A DNA stretch of 54,965 bases from CAZHVS01 sp964536015 (GCA_964536015.1 CAZHVS010000018.1:1-54965); one strand, 5' to 3'; shown: positions 26,393 to 35,088, numbered from the stretch's first letter. Program-made: numbers and translations. The notes: a model not told the origin generated them from the sequence alone.

Positions 26393-27829
26393 ATGAAAAA
26401 GCTTTCAGCTTTACTTTTAATTGTTTTGTTTGCTGGTATGACTTATGCTCAGAACGTAACGTTCAGATGCAATATGAATGTTCAAATTCTGAAAAATAAG
26501 TTTGCCATTGCAACCGATACACTTTATGTCAGCGGTTCTTTTAACAGTTGGGGAGAAGCCAATCCAATGGTTAAAGGGGCTTCAGACTCAATTTATTCAG
26601 TTACAGTAAATAATGCTGGTAACATAGGCGACACTGTTGAATTCAAATTCAGATACAAGAAATCAGGAAACTTTACCTGGGAAACAGTTTCAAACAGGAA
26701 ATTTAAACTTGTTTCAGGAACAGGCGTATTCCAGGCATATTTTGATAACGATAGCGTTTATAAACCAACATATAATTTCTCTGTAACATTTGAATGTAAC
26801 ATGGAATTAGAAATACTTTCTGGCCGATTTAATGCTTCTACAGATACTGCTTCTGTAAATGGTTCATTTAATGGCTGGACAGCTAAAGTCGACAGGTTAA
26901 TTCCAAGAACCACAAATACAAATCTTTACTACAAAGTTGTAACTGTCACAGCTTCAGTTGGAGATACAATTGAATATAAATATTGGTACACTCCAAATAA
27001 CTGGGAAAGCATAGACAACAGGAAGTATGGATTTAAAACTGCTGATATTACCAATGGTGTAACTCTAAGTGGAAGTTTCAACAATGGTAGTTTAGCAAAT
27101 GTTATCAATCAACCTTGTACAGTTAAATTTACTGTTAATACTAATGGTGCAAAATCGAGTGTTAATGGAAATCCTTTTACAACAGTTAGAACAGTACATG
27201 TTGCAGGTAGTTCTACTCCACTACAGTGGCCTGCTGGCGGTTGGCCAAATGAAGACAGTACAAAGATGATTAAATTGTATGATGATGGAACAAATGGTGA
27301 CGTTACTCCTAATGATAAAATTTTCTCAAGGGATATCACATTTGCTGCATATACTGTTCTTAGCGTTCAATATAAATATGCTATTAACTGGGGTGGAACT
27401 GATAACCAGGGCGGAAATGACAACGAAGCTGGGTTCGCTCAGAACCATACTCTGCAAATGATGACCAAAATGACTGGCTGCACAACTGTTGATACATTTG
27501 GTGTTATGAAAGTTTCTAACCTTATTAACCTTACAGACGTTCTTGAAAAATTAGGTTTAGCTCCACAAAAGTTTGAACTTGATCAGAACTATCCTAATCC
27601 GTTCAATCCATCAACAACTATTCGTTTCAGTGTTCCTCAAACAGGTGTTGTTTCATTGAGACTGTATGATGTACTTGGAAAAGAAGTTGCTACATTGGTT
27701 AATGAACAAAAGGATGCTGGAGTGTATAATTATACTCTTGATGCTTCTAAGTTGAACAGTGGTGTTTATTTCTATACATTATCTGTTAACAACAACAGTG
27801 CAACAAGAAAAATGTTACTCTTAAAGTAA
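26393..27829 (+). CDS. T9SS-exported protein with repeated carbohydrate-binding-like domains
   Basis: This 478-residue secreted protein has a signal peptide (MKKLSALLLIVLFAGMTYAQ). Two homologous beta domains follow (about 21-125 and 126-240), each starting VTF-x-CNM and containing the VSGSFNSW or VNGSFNGW motif typical of CBM20/CBM48-like starch-binding folds. A third, longer module (about 242-360; VHVAGSSTPLQWPAGGWPN) resembles them. The C-terminal 85 residues are a classic T9SS type A sorting domain (LDQNYPNPFNPSTTIRF to GVYFYTLSVNNNSATRKML). No catalytic domain is visible, so it may bind glucans or serve as a surface protein. A strong terminator follows. Confidence 0.88.
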   Translation: MKKLSALLLIVLFAGMTYAQNVTFRCNMNVQILKNKFAIATDTLYVSGSFNSWGEANPMVKGASDSIYSVTVNNAGNIGDTVEFKFRYKKSGNFTWETVSNRKFKLVSGTGVFQAYFDNDSVYKPTYNFSVTFECNMELEILSGRFNASTDTASVNGSFNGWTAKVDRLIPRTTNTNLYYKVVTVTASVGDTIEYKYWYTPNNWESIDNRKYGFKTADITNGVTLSGSFNNGSLANVINQPCTVKFTVNTNGAKSSVNGNPFTTVRTVHVAGSSTPLQWPAGGWPNEDSTKMIKLYDDGTNGDVTPNDKIFSRDITFAAYTVLSVQYKYAINWGGTDNQGGNDNEAGFAQNHTLQMMTKMTGCTTVDTFGVMKVSNLINLTDVLEKLGLAPQKFELDQNYPNPFNPSTTIRFSVPQTGVVSLRLYDVLGKEVATLVNEQKDAGVYNYTLDASKLNSGVYFYTLSVNNNSATRKMLLLK

Positions 27830-27847
27830 TTTAATTATTTTGTTAAC

Positions 27848-27880
27848 AAGCCAGCTTGAAATATAGCTGGCTTTTTTTTT
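27848..27880 (+). terminator. strong rho-independent terminator
   Basis: A perfect 9-bp stem (AAGCCAGCT at 27848-27856 with AGCTGGCTT at 27865-27873) around an 8-base loop is followed by an unbroken T run to 27880. It ends the transcript of the T9SS-exported protein gene, and probably of the cluster beginning at 18905. Confidence 0.93.
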
Positions 27881-27908
27881 ATCTTTAAAGCAATAGAAAT
27901 TATTTTAT

Positions 27909-29753
27909 ATGTCAAGATATTCTGTAATCAAAATATTTGTAATTGTTTTAGTTTTTATAGTTCCTGTTGAATTAATTCCACAAGAGGATAGCAGTGTTGT
28001 TGCCTCAATTGGGAAATATAAAATTACAAGTTCGCAGTTTAAAGAGCTTGCTGATATTACTTATTTAAGAAACAGAACTTTAAGAGGGGCTGAAGAACAA
28101 GTAAAAAAAGAATTTCTTCACACGTTAATAGCAAATAAGTTATTTGCTCTTGAAGCTGAAAACCTTAGACTTGATACATTATCGACAGTGAACTATTCAA
28201 TTAAAGAATTTGAAAAAATGTTTGTTAGAGATGCTTTGTTTAATAAAGAGGTTCAATCGGAGGCTAAGAAGACAGCTAATATATTAACGGATAAGTATCT
28301 TCAAATTTCTGCGAACTTAAAAGTTAACTTTATCTCTTCGCAGTCTGAAAAAGAAATAAATAATATTTATTCATTGCTCCAGAAAAAAGTTAACTTTGAT
28401 ACACTCTTTTTAGAACTATATAAAAAAAATACTGGAAGCAATTTTTTACAGGTGGAGATTGGAACATTTGATGAAGAAGTAGAGAACATTTTATTCGCGA
28501 CAAAAGTAAATCATTTTACGAAACCAATTAAAATTGAAAATACTTATTATATTTTTCATATAATTTCCAGAGAAATACCTTCTTTTGCCAAGAACGATGG
28601 TTGGGAAAGTGAACTGAAAAGAATAAACAAAATTGCTTTAGACCGAGCTGTAATTAAAAAATATAAAGAGTTTACAAATAAATTTTTTATTGGCAAAAAA
28701 ATAGAAGCTAATGGGGTTTTATTGAAGATGATAGCAGGAGATTTGTATGCTTTATTGAAAAACAAATATTCAACAAACCTGCTTCCTCAAAATGAAAAAT
28801 ATTTTTTAAAGTATGAAGAATTAAATGAACTTATCCATCAATTAAATTCTGATAGTCTATCAAGTGTTTTAATTGATTTTGGACAAAATAAAATTACACT
28901 TAGAAATTTTCTTCAGCATTTATATTTTGAGAAATTTTTTATTACCAAAATTGACTATAAAAATATACTCTTCTATCTTAATAAAAGCGTTAAAGATTTT
29001 ATTGAACTTGAATTACTTGCAGAAGAAGGTTACAGACAGGGTCTTCATAAATCGAAGGAAGTAATGGAATCTCTTCAACCATGGCGGGAATATTTATTGT
29101 CTCAAGCATATCAGAATTGTTTTAATGACTCTGGAAAAGTCTCTGAAACTGAAATTTTTAATGAATATCAAAAAATTATGAATCGAAAAAAATATGCTTC
29201 TGAAGTAAAAATAAATAAAATTTTAGTTGACAGTCTCGATAAAATTCCGTTAATTTTGGATGAGCTTAAAAATGGAACTGAATTTTATGAGCTTATGAAA
29301 AAATATTCAATCGATTCTTCGGATTTAAATAAAAATCCCGGATATGAAAATATTTTTTCTCTTGGTGAGGTTGGAAGAATTATTATGAATATGAGTGTCG
29401 GGGAAGTTTACGGTCCTCTAAGTGTTGATGCGGGTTATATAATCATTAAATTGATTGATAAAAAAGAAGCTGATACAACCGTATTAAATTACGCAACTAT
29501 GAAAGATAAATTAATTAAAGATTTATCTTTTAATAAAATGAGAAATTCATTAGTAAATACAACTGTAAAACTTGCTGAGAAATATCATGTTGAGATAGAC
29601 TACACAGCTCTAAAGAATATAGTTCTTCAAAATATGAATACAGTGGTTTACAGGTTTTTAGGATTCGGTGGAAGACAAATTGCAGCACCTTTTCTTAATC
29701 CTTTTGAAGAATGGGTTGGTCCTTATTTTGAAAGGAAGAAAGAGTTGCCGTAA
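27909..29753 (+). CDS. parvulin-type peptidyl-prolyl isomerase / SurA-like chaperone
   Basis: This 614-residue protein has an N-terminal signal or anchor (about 1-24) and a SurA_N-like helical part beginning VVASIGKYKITSSQFKELAD. The best rotamase domain is C-terminal (about 430-525; KINKILVDSLDKIP, ELMKKYSID, then VGEVYGPLSVDAGYIIIKLIDKKEAD). A weaker copy at about 135-235 ends KPIKIENTYYIFHIISRE. It probably helps fold exported proteins in the periplasm, which would suit the many barrel and T9SS proteins nearby. The ATG has no ribosome site and lies directly after an AT-rich TATTTTAT. Confidence 0.8.
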   Translation: MSRYSVIKIFVIVLVFIVPVELIPQEDSSVVASIGKYKITSSQFKELADITYLRNRTLRGAEEQVKKEFLHTLIANKLFALEAENLRLDTLSTVNYSIKEFEKMFVRDALFNKEVQSEAKKTANILTDKYLQISANLKVNFISSQSEKEINNIYSLLQKKVNFDTLFLELYKKNTGSNFLQVEIGTFDEEVENILFATKVNHFTKPIKIENTYYIFHIISREIPSFAKNDGWESELKRINKIALDRAVIKKYKEFTNKFFIGKKIEANGVLLKMIAGDLYALLKNKYSTNLLPQNEKYFLKYEELNELIHQLNSDSLSSVLIDFGQNKITLRNFLQHLYFEKFFITKIDYKNILFYLNKSVKDFIELELLAEEGYRQGLHKSKEVMESLQPWREYLLSQAYQNCFNDSGKVSETEIFNEYQKIMNRKKYASEVKINKILVDSLDKIPLILDELKNGTEFYELMKKYSIDSSDLNKNPGYENIFSLGEVGRIIMNMSVGEVYGPLSVDAGYIIIKLIDKKEADTTVLNYATMKDKLIKDLSFNKMRNSLVNTTVKLAEKYHVEIDYTALKNIVLQNMNTVVYRFLGFGGRQIAAPFLNPFEEWVGPYFERKKELP

Positions 29754-29783
29754 TTAATTCCTCCATAATTAAAAGAGGATGCT

Positions 29784-31340
29784 ATGCAAACACAAGTAGA
29801 ACTAACGTTGCTTCCGCATGAAGCTTTTAATAATGATACTGTTAAATCTTTAGTATCACAAAAATTAAATCTTGATCCCTCCATTATCAATGCTATAAAA
29901 CCAATTCGTCGCTCAATTGACGCGCGTCCTACAGACGTAGTCTATACGATCATGTACAATGTTTACATCACTGAAGAACCCCAACCCTTATCTACTTCAT
30001 TCTATAAGTATGAACCTGTAAAAGGAGATAAAAAAGTAATTATAGTTGGTAATGGTCCGGCGGGAATTTTTGCAGCTTTCAGACTGATTGAGCTTGGCAT
30101 TAAGCCAATAATCATTGAAAGGGGGAAAGATGTTATTACCAGAAGAAGAGATATTCGTGCAATACAACAAGATCACTTTGTTAATCCTGATTCAAATTAT
30201 TGTTTTGGTGAAGGCGGTGCAGGTACTTACAGCGATGGAAAACTTTATACCCGTGCAACAAAAAGAGGAGATTTACGAAAAGTATTAACACTCTTTGTTC
30301 AACACGGAGCTCCGGAAGATGTTTTAATTGATACTCATCCTCATATCGGTTCGAACAAACTTCCACAAATTATTTCAAACATGAATAAAACGATCATTAA
30401 TTGTGGTGGTGAAGTTCATTTCAATTCTAAAGTGACTGACTTTATTATTAAAGATAATGTCTGTAAAGGAGTAATAGTAAATAACAATAATGAATTTACT
30501 GCTGATGCTGTAATTCTTGCAGCTGGACACTCTGCCCGAGATATTTATTACATTCTTCATACAAAGAAAATTTTTATGGAACCAAAACCATTTGCAATGG
30601 GAGTTCGTATTGAGCATCCACAAGCATTAATAAACGAGATTCAATATCATACTAAAGAAAAAAATCCGTTTCTTCCCTCAGCATCATACAATGTTTCTGC
30701 TCAAATAAACAGGCGAGGAGTATTTTCGTTTTGTATGTGTCCCGGTGGTATAATTGTTCCAGCTGCTACTGAACCTGGTGAACTTGTTGTTAATGGTATG
30801 TCCTTATCACGAAGAAATTCTCCATTTGCAAATGCAGGTTTTGTAGTTGCTATTGAAGTTGAAGATATGTCTAAATATGAAAAATATGGACCATTTGCAG
30901 GATTGAAATTTCAACAGGAATTAGAAAAAATGGCATTTGAAGCTGGTGGAAAAACTCAGACTGCACCTGCACAAAGAGTGACGGATTTTATTGCAAATAA
31001 ATTATCTGAATCGCTTCCAAAATGTTCTTACATACCTGGAGTCAGACCTGCACCGCTTCATCTATTGCTGCCAAGTCATATCAGTCAAAGAATGAAATTC
31101 GGTTTACAGGAAATTGATGCAAATTTTAAAGGATTCATTACTTCAGAAGCACAGATACTTGGAGTTGAATCAAGGACAAGTTCACCTGTTAGAATAACAA
31201 GGAATAAATATACATATCAACATGTGCAGATTGAAAAATTATTCCCCGCGGGTGAAGGTGCTGGTTATGCAGGTGGAATTGTTTCCGCTTCGATGGATGG
31301 AGAGAATGTGGCTAATGCGGTGGCTTATAGTTTAAAATAA
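29784..31340 (+). CDS. FAD-dependent dehydrogenase of the COG2509 type
   Basis: This 518-residue flavoprotein has a short N-terminal domain (about 1-75, RRSIDARPTDVVYTI) and then the FAD-binding GNGPAGIFAA (residues 89-98) with ERGKDVITRRRDI. The conserved NYCFGEGGAGTYSDGKLYTR and the C-terminal PAGEGAGYAGGIVSASMDG are as in the uncharacterised COG2509 dehydrogenases. The substrate of this widespread family is not firmly known. A ribosome site (AGAGGATGCT) precedes the ATG. It converges on efp, with the hairpin at 31345-31362 between them. Confidence 0.85.
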   Translation: MQTQVELTLLPHEAFNNDTVKSLVSQKLNLDPSIINAIKPIRRSIDARPTDVVYTIMYNVYITEEPQPLSTSFYKYEPVKGDKKVIIVGNGPAGIFAAFRLIELGIKPIIIERGKDVITRRRDIRAIQQDHFVNPDSNYCFGEGGAGTYSDGKLYTRATKRGDLRKVLTLFVQHGAPEDVLIDTHPHIGSNKLPQIISNMNKTIINCGGEVHFNSKVTDFIIKDNVCKGVIVNNNNEFTADAVILAAGHSARDIYYILHTKKIFMEPKPFAMGVRIEHPQALINEIQYHTKEKNPFLPSASYNVSAQINRRGVFSFCMCPGGIIVPAATEPGELVVNGMSLSRRNSPFANAGFVVAIEVEDMSKYEKYGPFAGLKFQQELEKMAFEAGGKTQTAPAQRVTDFIANKLSESLPKCSYIPGVRPAPLHLLLPSHISQRMKFGLQEIDANFKGFITSEAQILGVESRTSSPVRITRNKYTYQHVQIEKLFPAGEGAGYAGGIVSASMDGENVANAVAYSLK

Positions 31341-31362
31341 AAAAGTCAGCAAAAATGCTGAC
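31334..31362 (-). terminator. rho-independent terminator of efp
   Basis: Stem GTCAGCA/TGCTGAC (31345-31351 with 31356-31362) around a 4-base loop. On the minus strand the stem is followed by a T run (complement of 31339-31344). On the plus strand only As follow, so it serves efp rather than the plus-strand flavoprotein gene. Confidence 0.8.
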
Positions 31363-31383
31363 CAAAAAAAATAAAAAAGAAAT

Positions 31384-31944
31384 TTATTTGACTCTTTCGA
31401 CGTAATCACCGGTTCTGGTATCAATTTTTAATACATCTCCTTCATTAACAAAGAGAGGGACCATTACTGTTGCTCCTGTTTCAACGGTTGCAGGTTTCAA
31501 AGTATTGGAGACAGTATCTCCTTTCATACCAGGTTCTGTTTGAGTTACAGCAAGATTAACAAAGATTGGAAGTTCAATTGCGACTATCTTAGTTCCATCA
31601 AAAAGGATGTCAATATTTGTGTTCTCTTTTAAAAATTTTTCACCTTCACCAATTAATTCTGGCATAATATTCATTTGTTCATAAGTATCATTATCCATAA
31701 CCACGTAGTCCTGTCCATCTTTATATAAGTACTGGAATGTTTTTCTTTCAACACGAACAGAATCAATTGTTTCACCTGATCTGAAACGGTTTTCAAGAAC
31801 TCTGCCAGTTTTCATATTTTTCATTTTTGCACGAACAAAAGCACGCCAGTTCCCCGGATTAACATGTTGAAATTCAACTATTGTCCATAACTCACCATTA
31901 TATCTAATTACCATTCCGGGTCTGAAATCCGCAGTCGTTGCCAT
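31384..31944 (-). CDS. efp: Elongation factor P
   Basis: This 186-residue protein has the three beta-barrel domains of EF-P, which rescues ribosomes stalled at polyproline. The domain I tip reads HVNPGNWRAF, so the residue at the modified position (Lys34 in E. coli, Arg32 in Pseudomonas) is Asn32. That residue cannot take lysyl, aminopentanol or rhamnose groups by the known routes. The C-terminal signature is intact (PIFVNLAVTQTEPGMKGDTVSN and the IDTRTGDYVERV tail). A ribosome site (GGAG) precedes the ATG and a good promoter lies at 31978-32008. Confidence 0.97.
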   Translation of the reverse strand: MATTADFRPGMVIRYNGELWTIVEFQHVNPGNWRAFVRAKMKNMKTGRVLENRFRSGETIDSVRVERKTFQYLYKDGQDYVVMDNDTYEQMNIMPELIGEGEKFLKENTNIDILFDGTKIVAIELPIFVNLAVTQTEPGMKGDTVSNTLKPATVETGATVMVPLFVNEGDVLKIDTRTGDYVERVK

Positions 31945-31977
31945 TAAATTACTCCAAAAAGTTAAAAAAAATCATTC

Positions 31978-32008
31978 CAAATATATCTCTTTATAGAGAG
32001 TTAAACAA
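31978..32008 (-). promoter_or_regulatory. efp promoter of Bacteroidota type
   Basis: On the minus strand, TTG (32006-32008) is followed after 20 bases by TATATTTG (31978-31985), matching the TTG-N19-21-TAnnTTTG consensus known in Bacteroidota. It lies about 34 bases before the efp ATG. The spacer contains the dyad CTCTNTATAGAGAG on the opposite strand, which may be chance. Confidence 0.65.
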
Positions 32009-32029
32009 TCTACAGATTAGATGAAACAA

Positions 32030-33001
32030 TCATTCAGCAAAAATGCTTTTAACAATTTTAAATTCATCATCAGTTAGCGGTTTATCTGCTGCAGATAAAT
32101 TGATCTTGACCTGGTTTAAATTTCTGAATCCAGGAATAACCGCACCTACGACATCAAATTTTAACAGAAATTGAAGAGCAATTCGTGCTAGTTGTTCAGG
32201 GGACGAACCAAATTTTTCTTTTAATTTATTTATTTTCGGTTCAATTGAAGATAGATAATTAAAAGTAAATTTTTCAGAACGTTTTCTGAAGTCGCCGTCT
32301 TCAAATTGAGGAGGATTATTTTTGTCATATTTTGCAAGTAATAAGCCTTGTGCAAGCGGACTAAATGCAATAAATGACATTTTATATTCTTCAAGCAATT
32401 TACGGGTAGGTGTTCCATCTTGAATAAATTTATAGTCCAGAGCATGTGCCCAGCTTTGCAGTACATCTGGTTTTACTTTGGGTACTAGTTTTTCAAAGTC
32501 TTCGTGACTATAAGCAGATTGTCCTATGTACCTGATTTTACCTTCTTCTTTTAATTTATACATTACTTCAATTGCATCATCAAGATACTCATCATTATCT
32601 CCAAAATGTCCGTGATGGAAATAATAAAGATCAATATAATCTCGTTTTAAGTTTACTAAAGACTGCTCACATTGATGTCGAATATGTTTTGATTCAAAAG
32701 CATGAGCAGCAGTTCCAGGGAACCAACCAACTTTAGTAGCTATTATTACATCTTTTGTTTTAGCACCGAGAATTCTTGCTAGCATTCTTTCTGCTTTGCC
32801 ATTACCATAAACATCTGCGTTATCAAAATGATTAACTCCATTCTCAATTGCGTAGTTAATGGCGAGAGCCACTTCATTTTCATCGACATTTGCCCAGCCG
32901 TTAGGAACACCATTTACCCAATTCAATCCTCCAAGTGTCCAGCAGCCAAGACTAATTTCAGAAATCTTTACACCAGTTTTACCAAGTTCTCTATATTTCA
33001 T
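32030..33001 (-). CDS. aldo/keto reductase
   Basis: This 323-residue TIM-barrel NADPH oxidoreductase has the family tetrad: Asp60 and Tyr65 (FDNADVYG), Lys90 (IATKVGW) and His129 (LYYFHHGH). The C-terminal cofactor-binding part (VVGAVIPGFRNLNQVKINL) is intact. The start MKYRELGKTGVKISEISLG is typical of the AKR11/12-like group. Substrate is unknown. It reads in the same direction as the EamA transporter upstream (41 bases apart), and a clear ribosome site (AAGGAG) is present. Confidence 0.92.
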   Translation of the reverse strand: MKYRELGKTGVKISEISLGCWTLGGLNWVNGVPNGWANVDENEVALAINYAIENGVNHFDNADVYGNGKAERMLARILGAKTKDVIIATKVGWFPGTAAHAFESKHIRHQCEQSLVNLKRDYIDLYYFHHGHFGDNDEYLDDAIEVMYKLKEEGKIRYIGQSAYSHEDFEKLVPKVKPDVLQSWAHALDYKFIQDGTPTRKLLEEYKMSFIAFSPLAQGLLLAKYDKNNPPQFEDGDFRKRSEKFTFNYLSSIEPKINKLKEKFGSSPEQLARIALQFLLKFDVVGAVIPGFRNLNQVKINLSAADKPLTDDEFKIVKSIFAE

Positions 33002-33042
33002 TTTGATCTCCTTAAATAATTTGTAGAAAAAATAAAATCATT

Positions 33043-33933
33043 TTATTTCCTTTTGTAATTTACAAGAAAAACTCCTGAAGCTGCAATTGCAAGTCCAATT
33101 ATTTCTTTTATTGTTTTAATTTCTCCAAGGAAAACAAACGCAAGAAAAGCAATTTGAATAAGCATTGTGTTATTTATAATTGATGACTCCACAGCAGTTA
33201 ATTTTCTAAGTGTATTATTCCAGATAGTAAAAGCAAGTGCTGTATTTATAATTGCGAGCCATATAATAATTCCCCAGCTCTGCAGGTTAATAACAGGAAA
33301 ACCATCAATAGAAATGCCTGTTATCAATAATAGTAATGAGCCAAATCCCATACTGATTACTGTAACAATCAGAGGATTTATTTTTTTGATTACATTAATT
33401 TTTCTTCCAAGTATTGAAGAGAAAGAATTAGAAAAAACCTGAGCTGAAATTGCAGCTATACCAATCCATTCTTTCCCTGAAAAAGTAACTGGTAAAAAAT
33501 ATAAAAGTACGCCAATCAGAAAAATAAATACTCCATTCCATTGCAAAGAAGACAAGTATTCTTTTAGAAACATAATTCCTAAAAATGCAGTAATTAAAGA
33601 TGAAAAATTTAAGAACAGACTAGCCGTAACCGCTGGAATATATTTAAGAGCAATGAATTGTAATCCTTGAGTTAAAAAGTAAAATAAAATTCCAAGAAGC
33701 AATAAGTTTTTCCAGTCATTGCCTGTCAATGACTTAAAATTTTCTTTAGAAGCATTAGAGAAAAAAACAAAGGGGAGTAGCACAACAAAAGCAAGAAAGT
33801 ATCTCAAACCGGCGAATAATATTGGGGGAACATCCGTCAATCCTATTTTAATTAAGACCCATGAGGTTGACCATAGAAAAGTCACAAAAATTGCCTGAAG
33901 GACATAAAACGAATGAGAATCTTTTTTTATCAT
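33043..33933 (-). CDS. EamA/DMT family inner-membrane transporter
   Basis: About 296 residues with ten predicted membrane helices in two EamA repeats, for example FYVLQAIFVTFLWSTSWVLIKIGL near the start of repeat one and GIIIWLAIINTALAFTIWNNTL in repeat two. Such proteins export amino acids, nucleotides or other metabolites; the substrate cannot be read. The frame is open to an ATG at 33990, but that start lies before the terminator hairpin of the upstream gene, so the ATG at 33933 (MIKKDSHSF) is preferred. How it is transcribed is unclear, since no separate promoter fits in the 15-base gap. Confidence 0.88.
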   Translation of the reverse strand: MIKKDSHSFYVLQAIFVTFLWSTSWVLIKIGLTDVPPILFAGLRYFLAFVVLLPFVFFSNASKENFKSLTGNDWKNLLLLGILFYFLTQGLQFIALKYIPAVTASLFLNFSSLITAFLGIMFLKEYLSSLQWNGVFIFLIGVLLYFLPVTFSGKEWIGIAAISAQVFSNSFSSILGRKINVIKKINPLIVTVISMGFGSLLLLITGISIDGFPVINLQSWGIIIWLAIINTALAFTIWNNTLRKLTAVESSIINNTMLIQIAFLAFVFLGEIKTIKEIIGLAIAASGVFLVNYKRK

Positions 33934-33937
33934 AATG

Positions 33938-33972
33938 TAAAATAAAAAAAGCCGTTGTGTTATCAACGGCTT
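33938..33972 (-). terminator. rho-independent terminator after the secreted T9SS protein
   Basis: Perfect 9-bp stem AAGCCGTTG (33949-33957) / CAACGGCTT (33964-33972) with a 6-base loop, followed on the minus strand by a T-rich run. It ends the 33980-34990 gene and lies just upstream of the preferred EamA start, so the EamA gene depends on readthrough or an internal promoter. Confidence 0.88.
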
Positions 33973-33979
33973 GCAAATT

Positions 33980-34990
33980 TCATTTAGCAATTATCATCTT
34001 TTTACTTGATGTGAATTTATCAGTAATTAATTTATAAAAATATACACCTGTCATCAATCCCGCTGAACTAAAATTTACTTTATGATAACCAGTCGGTTGC
34101 TTCTCATTTACCAGAACAGCAACTTCATCACCAGCTACATTATAAATTTTTATTGTTACAAAGGTTTCTTCAGGTAACTGGTAACTAATAGTTGTTGACG
34201 GATTAAAAGGATTTGGGTAATTCTGAGATAGCAGATAATCACCAGGAGAAGAAATTTCAGTATTCAATTCACCAATAAATTTAGATCTGCCATCAAAATC
34301 AACTTGCTTTAATTGGTAATTATAAATACCGTTTTTCAGGTTTACATCTCTAAAGGAATAGCTTTTTATTTCAGAAGTTGTTCCATTTCCATTAATAAAC
34401 GAAATTAATTTTCCATTACGATAAAGTTCGAAACCTTTGTTGTTTACTTCGGTTGCGGTATTCCATTTTATTTCAATATCTTTATCAATTACAAGAGAAG
34501 TAAAAGATAATAATTCAACAGGAAGACTTACATTAATTATAAAATTTGTTCCATGATTCCATTCAGATTTTTTACTACAGCCAGTCGCATATAAAGTATA
34601 TTGTCCTTCTATGGATGGTGCAGTATACTTAAAATTAAACACATACTGACCACCAGAATAAGTTTTTTTAGATGGATGGGTTAGTTCACTATTTAACACC
34701 TTAAGATTTGCGTCAGAATTTATTAGTGTACCATTAGAACAGGCAATATCAATCCCTACACCGGTTCCGCTTCCACCGCTTATAGTAGCTGTAAAGTTTC
34801 CTTGTTCACCGGGAGTTAAAGTTGTTGGACCAGCAATTACTACCTGTACATTTTGTGTTAAAGCTGAACCGTGACAACCACAACCCGTAGTTCCATTTTT
34901 CAGTGTATAACCACTAACTCCACCAGGGTATGCAAATGCAGCAAATGAAGTAATTAATAAAAGCCAATTAAGTAAAAAAATTTTTTTCAT
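33980..34990 (-). CDS. secreted protein with CxCH motif and T9SS sorting domain
   Basis: This 336-residue protein has a signal peptide (MKKIFLLNWLLLITSFAAFA) and then YPGGVSGYTLKNGTTGCGCHGS. The CGCH motif is one residue short of the c-type haem motif CxxCH. A beta-sandwich follows (about 50-155; VVIAGPTTLTPGEQGNFTATI), then a fibronectin-like region (LSFTSLVIDKDIEIKWNTATEVNNKGFELYR is at about 160-190). It ends with a T9SS type A sorting domain (LSQNYPNPFNPSTTISY to GVYFYKLITDKFTSSKKM). It is probably displayed on the cell surface. Function unknown. Confidence 0.85.
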   Translation of the reverse strand: MKKIFLLNWLLLITSFAAFAYPGGVSGYTLKNGTTGCGCHGSALTQNVQVVIAGPTTLTPGEQGNFTATISGGSGTGVGIDIACSNGTLINSDANLKVLNSELTHPSKKTYSGGQYVFNFKYTAPSIEGQYTLYATGCSKKSEWNHGTNFIINVSLPVELLSFTSLVIDKDIEIKWNTATEVNNKGFELYRNGKLISFINGNGTTSEIKSYSFRDVNLKNGIYNYQLKQVDFDGRSKFIGELNTEISSPGDYLLSQNYPNPFNPSTTISYQLPEETFVTIKIYNVAGDEVAVLVNEKQPTGYHKVNFSSAGLMTGVYFYKLITDKFTSSKKMIIAK

Positions 34991-35088
34991 ATTTTATTTC
35001 CAAAAAATTTAGAGTAGAACGATCTACAAGAATTATACCGATAAAGGATTGTAAAAAACTAAATATTAACGAGGAAAAATTCTACAAT

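Noticed and set aside
35014..35027. GTAGA-ACGA-TCTAC dyad upstream of the secreted T9SS protein gene
   Set aside because: The 5-bp arms are short, there is no second copy or clear promoter beside it, and such dyads are expected by chance.
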